This document shows positions 59,384 through 64,000 of a stretch of DNA of 64,000 nt, piece after piece. Location: contig JBAYRN010000008.1 in NCBI GenBank assembly GCA_041676625.1, forward strand, positions 1 to 64,000, given 5' to 3'. The DNA comes from JAEXNA01 sp041676625 (GTDB taxonomy: Bacteria > Vulcanimicrobiota > Xenobia > Xenobiales > JADMJV01). Made by a program: the position numbers and the translations under genes. A model generated the notes under the pieces. It worked only from the letters and a program-made list of their open reading frames with translations. It ran no database searches and was not told the origin of the DNA. Position 1 is the stretch's first letter, and the number at the start of each line of letters is the position of its first letter.

Positions 59384-61592
59384 AACTGGTCACGCCACCG
59401 AGATCGACCCCGATCTGGACGGTACCTGAACCATCGGTGTCGGCTTTCATCAGTTGGGAATCGCTGCTGCCGGGGACTCCGACGATGTAGAGCACACTCC
59501 GGCCATCAGGCGTGACCAGGGGATGAGATACTCCCGAGGGAACGCCCAGCGAGAGGGCCTCCTCGACAATGGTGGCGGTGCCCGCGGGAGCATCGGAGGC
59601 GGGCAAAATGACTCGATGAACATGCAAAGAGGTGGAGGATTCTCCCAGCCTGGTCAGATAGCAAAGCCACTGACCGTTACTTGACCAGGCCGGAACCCCC
59701 ACGATCTGGGCACCGACCGATACCGTGGCGTCGGCTACCCACTTCCCCAGACCACCGACGTTGCGCTGGATGGATAGACTGGGCGGCGTGCTGCCTCCTC
59801 CTCTGGCCGGTAGGGCGCAGAAATTCGGATTATCCGGGTTGAAAGCGGCCCCCTCGACACTGGCCGCTTCGTGCACACCAAACGAGGAAACGTCGGGACG
59901 CAGCCCCGAAACCATTGCGTAAGTCAGGGAACTACCGACCCGGTCATAAGTCGTGGTCCCAGCTTCTTCGTCCACGTTGCCCTCGGCGTCGTAGGTCGGA
60001 CCCTCTACGGTCCCGACGCTCAAAACCGAGTACTGCAGAGCCCCCCGTTGGTTGCCCATCCAGTCACCACCCGAGGTGACATCGCCGGCCACCGCCGTCT
60101 GGGATCCGCCGTTGGAAACGTGGAGCACGCTCAAGGTGTAGGTGGTGACCGTGGAAACGGTGGGACCGTCGGTCCCCAGAGTATTGAAAGTGTGCTGACT
60201 GGGCCCGTGCAGATACTTCAAGTACATCCCGGAAGGATCAACCTCGAATCCACTCGCATCGGGAGGAAAACTGCTGACCACCTGCCGGCTGGTTCCGTCG
60301 GCGTTGTATCGGACGAAATCGTATCCCCCACCTTCAGCCTGCGCCAGAACGAACAGTTTGGTGCCATCCGCCGACCAGATCGGATGCTCTTCCTGGATCC
60401 CGGGCGGAGTGATGGATACCAACTCTCCCCCGTTCAGATTGGCTAGGTGGATTTCGTTATTAGCCGATTGCAAGGCTAATCGATTATCGATCAAGGTCTG
60501 CAGAACCGGTAGCACCGAGGCGTCGGACGCGGCCTCGGTCGTCAGCCCGCGGGGGTTACTGATCACGACTCCGAAGTCGTAGGAGACCTGGGGCTCGGCA
60601 TCGGCCGGGGGTCGCCAACCTACCGAACCCACCCAGCGGCCATTGAGATACTCCATGCGTACCGGACCGTCGGCGGCCAGGGTTCCGGGCGGGCCATCAC
60701 TCGGTGTCACCGTGACCTCCATAAAGAGCGGCCCCCCACCGGCATCGGTTGCTTCTGCCGTTATGATGGCTAACCCGTACTCCTTGGAGCGGGTATCTCC
60801 GGAGATGGGGTGGATCTCGATGTAGGTCTTGCCCATTCCCACTGGTCCGCCGTGTACGGAACTTCGAGGAGAAAAGCTGATATCCTGAATCACCGGTCCC
60901 GAGGTCGGTGGGGGCTCCTGGGGGTCCAAACGGGTCAGAGGGGGTTGTTCGGTGGTTTGCACCAATTCCGTGGAGGCGTTGTAAAGCCCCTTGACCAGGC
61001 TGATGGAACCGGAGGGCTGAACCACCACCGTGTTCGGGTTCTGGGTGGCTTCCAGGGTTCCGAAAAACCTTTCGCCCAAACCGTAATCGAGGGCGTTATC
61101 CACCACCAAGCAGACGGCCCCGTTTTGCTGAGGCAGATTGGTCTGAATGGAGCCGTCTGGACGAAACAGGATGACGTTGTAATCCCCCAGCTCGTCGACT
61201 CGCTCTTGCTCGATGGTGGCCGTGGTCATCCATGCTTGCTGCGTGGGCCAGGTGCCGGCGAAGATATAGCTATCGTACTCCTGGTCGAAGTTGCACACTC
61301 TTACCGGATTCAGGATATCTTCTCCCTGATAGACGCGAAAGCTGCGACAGGCTGCTCCACCGGCCACCGCAGGGAAGGCCACCAGAATCTCGGTCTGCTC
61401 CTGAGCTGCCATAGCGCGGGCTGCCCTCAACTCCTCGGTGAGCGCCCGGGCCAACCCCTCGCTCTTGAGCCGGTCAGAACTGGCGCGAACATTGAGCAAG
61501 AACGAAAAAGCCAGTACAGAAGCCAGGGCCATCACAACCAGTATCTCTGGAAGTGAGAACCCGCGTGCTTTCTTGCTCTGACTAATTTCCAC
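59367..61592 (-). CDS. Giant pseudopilin with beta-propeller (PD40-like) domain
   Basis: A 741-residue protein. The N-terminus KKARGFSLPEILVVMALASV is a prepilin peptidase site plus pilin helix, followed by a GspH-like segment (ALTEELRAARAMAAQEQTEI). From about residue 345 there are TolB/PD40-like repeats: IWSADGTKLFVLAQ, WSSNGQWLCYLTRLGES and LVTPDGRSVLYIVGVPG. This is far larger than normal pseudopilins (150-250). GTG 61592 (or 61595) follows GGGAGG; the open frame continues upstream but overlaps another gene. Confidence 0.72.
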   Translation of the reverse strand: MEISQSKKARGFSLPEILVVMALASVLAFSFLLNVRASSDRLKSEGLARALTEELRAARAMAAQEQTEILVAFPAVAGGAACRSFRVYQGEDILNPVRVCNFDQEYDSYIFAGTWPTQQAWMTTATIEQERVDELGDYNVILFRPDGSIQTNLPQQNGAVCLVVDNALDYGLGERFFGTLEATQNPNTVVVQPSGSISLVKGLYNASTELVQTTEQPPLTRLDPQEPPPTSGPVIQDISFSPRSSVHGGPVGMGKTYIEIHPISGDTRSKEYGLAIITAEATDAGGGPLFMEVTVTPSDGPPGTLAADGPVRMEYLNGRWVGSVGWRPPADAEPQVSYDFGVVISNPRGLTTEAASDASVLPVLQTLIDNRLALQSANNEIHLANLNGGELVSITPPGIQEEHPIWSADGTKLFVLAQAEGGGYDFVRYNADGTSRQVVSSFPPDASGFEVDPSGMYLKYLHGPSQHTFNTLGTDGPTVSTVTTYTLSVLHVSNGGSQTAVAGDVTSGGDWMGNQRGALQYSVLSVGTVEGPTYDAEGNVDEEAGTTTYDRVGSSLTYAMVSGLRPDVSSFGVHEAASVEGAAFNPDNPNFCALPARGGGSTPPSLSIQRNVGGLGKWVADATVSVGAQIVGVPAWSSNGQWLCYLTRLGESSTSLHVHRVILPASDAPAGTATIVEEALSLGVPSGVSHPLVTPDGRSVLYIVGVPGSSDSQLMKADTDGSGTVQIGVDLGGVTSYAITF

Positions 61593-61635
61593 CACGCCTC
61601 CCTTCATTAGTTGTTCGTAAGCAATGGCTAGAATC

Positions 61636-62175
61636 CTATTGCCCGCTCTGGATTTGGTCCGGCGGATAAGGCTTGGCATCTTTACCAGACAATGTTGGCT
61701 TCGGCGTCGTTGGTGAAGGCCAGCCTGCCCCGCCGTCCACGTCATCGCCGGGATCCATCGCCCCCAATTCGTACACCAAAAGATTGAGGTCTGCCGTTGC
61801 GGTTTTAAAGTACTCGATGGCCAGGTCCGCGTTCTCTGCGTGATCTGTCCGGTAAAGCTGCTCAAGATAGCGAAGTCCCTCGAAAAAAGCTTCAAGACAC
61901 TTAGGCGGGGCGTTGTCGACCAGAGTGTTGCCCATGAACTGCCAGATGAAAGCGCGCGTCCGAGTCAGCGATTCCGATTCGGCCTCCACTCGAAGTTTGA
62001 GTTCTGCGGTATCGATGCTGCCAGTGATTCGTCGCCGAAGATTCACAACGTTCTGCTGGCTCGCTTCCAGATAGCGCTCCATGGCCCACCGAACGCGGCG
62101 CCAGTCCGGCTCCTCTTGATCCGAGATTCGAGCGTTGGCGGCCGCTTCTCGTGCTTGTTGAAGTGGGTCCTTCAT
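61636..62175 (-). CDS. Hypothetical helical protein
   Basis: A 179-residue soluble protein, helical to about residue 145 (WAMERYLEASQQNVVNLRRR, EAFFEGLRYLEQLYRTDHAE, DLAIEYFKTATADLNLLVYE), followed by a disordered Pro/Ser tail. No family recognised. It lies just upstream of the pseudopilin operon on the same strand, so it may be its first gene. No SD is evident before ATG 62175. Confidence 0.55.
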   Translation of the reverse strand: MKDPLQQAREAAANARISDQEEPDWRRVRWAMERYLEASQQNVVNLRRRITGSIDTAELKLRVEAESESLTRTRAFIWQFMGNTLVDNAPPKCLEAFFEGLRYLEQLYRTDHAENADLAIEYFKTATADLNLLVYELGAMDPGDDVDGGAGWPSPTTPKPTLSGKDAKPYPPDQIQSGQ

Positions 62176-62308
62176 CCATTCTGTATTCGAGGATCTCGGG
62201 TAAAGTTCCCGGTCGACACTTGAATGCTCGTCCAGAAATTCTAGTGTATAATTCGACTCGTGGACAGAAAGCGAACAGCTTTACGACAATGAAATTTGAG
62301 GAGTACAA

Positions 62309-62767
62309 CTATTTGTAGAGCCCTAGTTCTTCGCTTTCGTTCATCAATGCCTTCATCGCTTCCCTTTGCTCCTGTTTCCGGCGTTCTTTGTAACTAAGTA
62401 GGTCGGTGAGCTTAACTCTTCGGTGCGACCCAACCATGGTGTGGGGCAAGGTTTTGTTTTTCAGAAGCTTAATAAGATGGGTTCGGGAAACCCCGAGCAA
62501 ATCGGCGGCGCGCTGGGTTGTTAGTACTGCATCGATCGGAGTGCAAATGACGGAATTGCCTTCGCCCAACTGCTCGAGTATCTGGGCTAAAAGATGAAAC
62601 ACCTTTGGCGGGATCTGAAGCTCCTTAGTTTTGTCATCTTGGTTAACCAGCCGGAACTTCTGTGTAGAATGAGAGCTTACCGATAAGTTCATAAGGGTAG
62701 CACACAGCTTGGCTTCCTCGCTTTCCTCCTCGTCCAATATCAAAGGCTTTCCCATTAGTGTGTCCAT
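62309..62767 (-). CDS. Excisionase-type HTH antitoxin (PIN-associated family), orphan
   Basis: A 152-residue DNA-binding protein. TTQRAADLLGVSRTHLIKLL is an excisionase/MerR-like helix-turn-helix, followed by VGSHRRVKLTDLLSYKERRK and a C-terminal helix. This layout is typical of antitoxins paired with a downstream PIN-domain toxin. The expected toxin is not intact: after the stop the frame reads NFIVVKLFAFC, reminiscent of a PIN start, then drifts into unrelated sequence. The start is ATG 62767, set by a strong leaderless-type promoter. Confidence 0.72.
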   Translation of the reverse strand: MDTLMGKPLILDEEESEEAKLCATLMNLSVSSHSTQKFRLVNQDDKTKELQIPPKVFHLLAQILEQLGEGNSVICTPIDAVLTTQRAADLLGVSRTHLIKLLKNKTLPHTMVGSHRRVKLTDLLSYKERRKQEQREAMKALMNESEELGLYK

Positions 62768-62773
62768 GCTGTT

Positions 62774-62802
62774 AGAATAATCGAAATAATCGACACTGTC
62801 CA
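62774..62802 (-). promoter_or_regulatory. Promoter of the excisionase-type antitoxin gene
   Basis: On the minus strand TGGACA (62797-62802, five of six -35 bases), a 17-bp spacer and TATTCT (62774-62779) are followed by exactly six bases and ATG 62767. No SD is present. Confidence 0.7.
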
Positions 62803-62884
62803 GGTAAGCATTACACGGCTTAGCTCGAAACCGTCAACGATACCTTTCCCCGGATGATGGATAACGGCATCGATGATTGGGTGG

Positions 62885-63190
62885 TCATGGAGTACCGATC
62901 TCGTGGTAGCTCCGGACGATTCTGATCCCCTCCGCACAGCGCAGGAGGGTGTCCAGCCACTCTCGGTCTTGCCACAGATAGCGGACCTGGACCCCTCTTA
63001 TCTCTCCCCGCAGGAGGGACTCCACCGCTTGGGATAGGGAAGAGTCCGCAGCCTGGGCGTGGTGCTGTTCTCCGCCTTTGACGGTCACGGAAAGGACCCG
63101 GGTCTGGGTGGTGAGGTCTCGCAGGAGGGCCTGCAAGGTGGGGGGATCGAGGACTGCCTGGCTGAGTTCAGGAAAGTTCAGATCGTTCAT
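62885..63190 (-). CDS. Small hypothetical protein coupled to the cytochrome gene
   Basis: A 101-residue soluble protein starting MNDLNFPELSQAVLDPPTLQ. Its ATG overlaps the stop of the multihaem cytochrome gene (ATGA), so it is co-translated. Beta/alpha alternation (VLSVTVKGGEQHHAQ, VQVRYLWQDREWLDTLL) is visible but it does not match NapD or another maturation factor I can name. Role unknown. Confidence 0.55.
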   Translation of the reverse strand: MNDLNFPELSQAVLDPPTLQALLRDLTTQTRVLSVTVKGGEQHHAQAADSSLSQAVESLLRGEIRGVQVRYLWQDREWLDTLLRCAEGIRIVRSYHEIGTP

Positions 63191-63981
63191 GGCGGCGGAC
63201 CGATGACACCGGGCCGCAGGTCCAGGGTGGCAGAAGGGGCGTGGCATTGGGTGCAGTTGGTGCGTTCGAGGTGGGTGCTGCGCATGGGGGTGCTCCCGCT
63301 GTGGCCGTGGCACGACATACAGTTTTCCCGCATGAAGGTGCCGTGGGGAATGACTGGTGGAGCGATGGGCCAGGCTCGGTCGCCTTGTTTGGGGGGAAAG
63401 GTGCCGGAGAAAGAGTTCTCCACCTTCCGGGGGTCGATCGCCAGACCCCCCTCTGCTCCGGGAGGCACTTCATTGCCCGGAAATCCGCCCAGCCTCTCCA
63501 TGTCGGGCACGTGGCATTGGGTGCAGTTGGTGAAGCCATCGTGTGGAACCTCCGTGGCCACCAGGCGCCCCAGCTTCAACCCCTCTCCGTGGCAGGCCAT
63601 GCACTCCGCGGCCGAGGACTGACGCACGTGGTGAGGGATGGTTGGGGGTGCGCCGTCGTAGGCCCGTCGTTGTTGGCGGCGCTGCAAGGCCTGGTCCAGA
63701 GTCTCCTGGGTGAGCCCAGGAGGTAGAGAGCTTTCGGGGGTGGGCCAGCCCTCACCCGGGGTGCCCGGAGGAGCGCTCCGCAGCTCGGAATAGCTCCGGG
63801 CTGTAGGAACCTCTCTCTCGCGCACCCCGGAGGGGGCGGCGGTGACCTCCTCGGTGGGCTTGACGGTGGTGTCCATGCCGGTAATAAAGCCCACCAGCGA
63901 GATTGCGAAGACCACCACCACGAACAGGCTCAGCAAGCCCTGGGAGGGTCCCTCCTCCAAGTCGGTGGGTTCCGTCGTCAT
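63187..63981 (-). CDS. NapB-like tetrahaem c-type cytochrome
   Basis: A 264-residue membrane-anchored cytochrome. One N-terminal helix (LLSLFVVVVFAISLVGFITG) precedes a Pro-rich linker. Four C-x2-C-H haem sites follow at residues 127-131, 153-157, 221-225 and 243-247. The segment RRAYDGAPPTIPH is characteristic of NapB, the dihaem subunit of periplasmic nitrate reductase, but here the module PP-x-IPH...C-x2-CHG...TNCTQCH occurs twice. It should pass electrons in the periplasm; the oxidoreductase partner, probably upstream, lies beyond the window. Confidence 0.75.
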   Translation of the reverse strand: MTTEPTDLEEGPSQGLLSLFVVVVFAISLVGFITGMDTTVKPTEEVTAAPSGVREREVPTARSYSELRSAPPGTPGEGWPTPESSLPPGLTQETLDQALQRRQQRRAYDGAPPTIPHHVRQSSAAECMACHGEGLKLGRLVATEVPHDGFTNCTQCHVPDMERLGGFPGNEVPPGAEGGLAIDPRKVENSFSGTFPPKQGDRAWPIAPPVIPHGTFMRENCMSCHGHSGSTPMRSTHLERTNCTQCHAPSATLDLRPGVIGPPP

Positions 63982-64000
63982 CTCAAGCCCGCCTGACCTT

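Noticed and set aside
61593..61895. N-terminal extension of the propeller pseudopilin frame
   Set aside because: It overlaps another gene (61636-62175) in a different frame. The pilin leader must be short, and GGGAGG lies just before the GTG starts.
1..64000. CRISPR arrays, tRNA and rRNA genes
   Set aside because: No regularly spaced repeats, no cloverleaf with a GTTCRA T-loop and no rRNA-like conserved segments were noticed on either strand by eye. A tRNAscan/Infernal run would be decisive.

Overview
The window is GC-rich bacterial chromosome of about 64 kb, densely coded on both strands. I saw no rRNA, tRNA or CRISPR array. The organism cannot be named from sequence alone. The housekeeping block CvfB-like / Orn-Lys-Arg decarboxylase / R3H-AAA ATPase / tmk / holB / RicT (28.9-35.2 kb) resembles the arrangement in Bacillota and Cyanobacteria and suggests a Terrabacteria-type lineage. 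An ectoine operon shows that the cell copes with osmotic stress. Pseudopilins with a GspF-like protein imply a type II secretion or type IV pilus-like envelope machine.

Layout. 0-1 kb: mobile-element debris (serine-recombinase tail, AT-rich orphan gene, IS21 istA fragment). 1-7.6 kb: secreted and cytosolic proteins of unknown function, an M1 peptidase and a GNAT. 7.6-11.8 kb: an SH3/lysozyme-like/EF-hand protein facing the purine operon purA-purB-purH, in which PurH consists of the cyclohydrolase domain only. 12-20.7 kb: proteins with disordered N-termini, a YkgJ-type Cys-cluster protein, a Tat-type esterase, a glucosaminidase, the DUF1800/DUF1501 pair, and a caspase-fold peptidase. 20.7-24.6 kb: UDP-glucose dehydrogenase, an AAA+ ATPase and a TPR membrane protein. 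25-28.9 kb: two PilZ-like proteins, an endonuclease I-like protein, SAM hydrolase, a vapBC-type pair and a 170-bp MITE-like hairpin. 28.9-36 kb: the housekeeping operon and an SDR. 36-40.4 kb: an HD hydrolase, a possible lipoprotein and an anchored nuclease. 40.4-46.3 kb: the osmo-adaptation locus ectR / lysC-ectA-ectB-ectC with divergent mscS. 46.3-51.9 kb: an IDO-like/cyclic-nucleotide-domain fusion and a P1B metal ATPase block bounded by a 49-bp direct repeat. 52-56.6 kb: two overlapping radical SAM genes, a flavoprotein and a nucleotidyltransferase-fold protein. 56.6-64 kb: the pseudopilin/gspF operon, an orphan excisionase-type antitoxin and a NapB-like tetraheme cytochrome.

The strongest cross-window signal is regulatory. 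Several first-in-transcript genes carry a -10-like hexamer followed by exactly 6 (once 7) bases and then the start codon, with no Shine-Dalgarno sequence. This predicts leaderless mRNAs coexisting with normal AGGAGG-led genes. The most unusual proteins are the IDO-like/cNMP-domain fusion, which appears to lack both sets of ligand-binding residues; the clostripain-like protein with a Gly/Ala-rich hydrophobic segment; and the signal-less glucosaminidase and endonuclease with long disordered N-termini.
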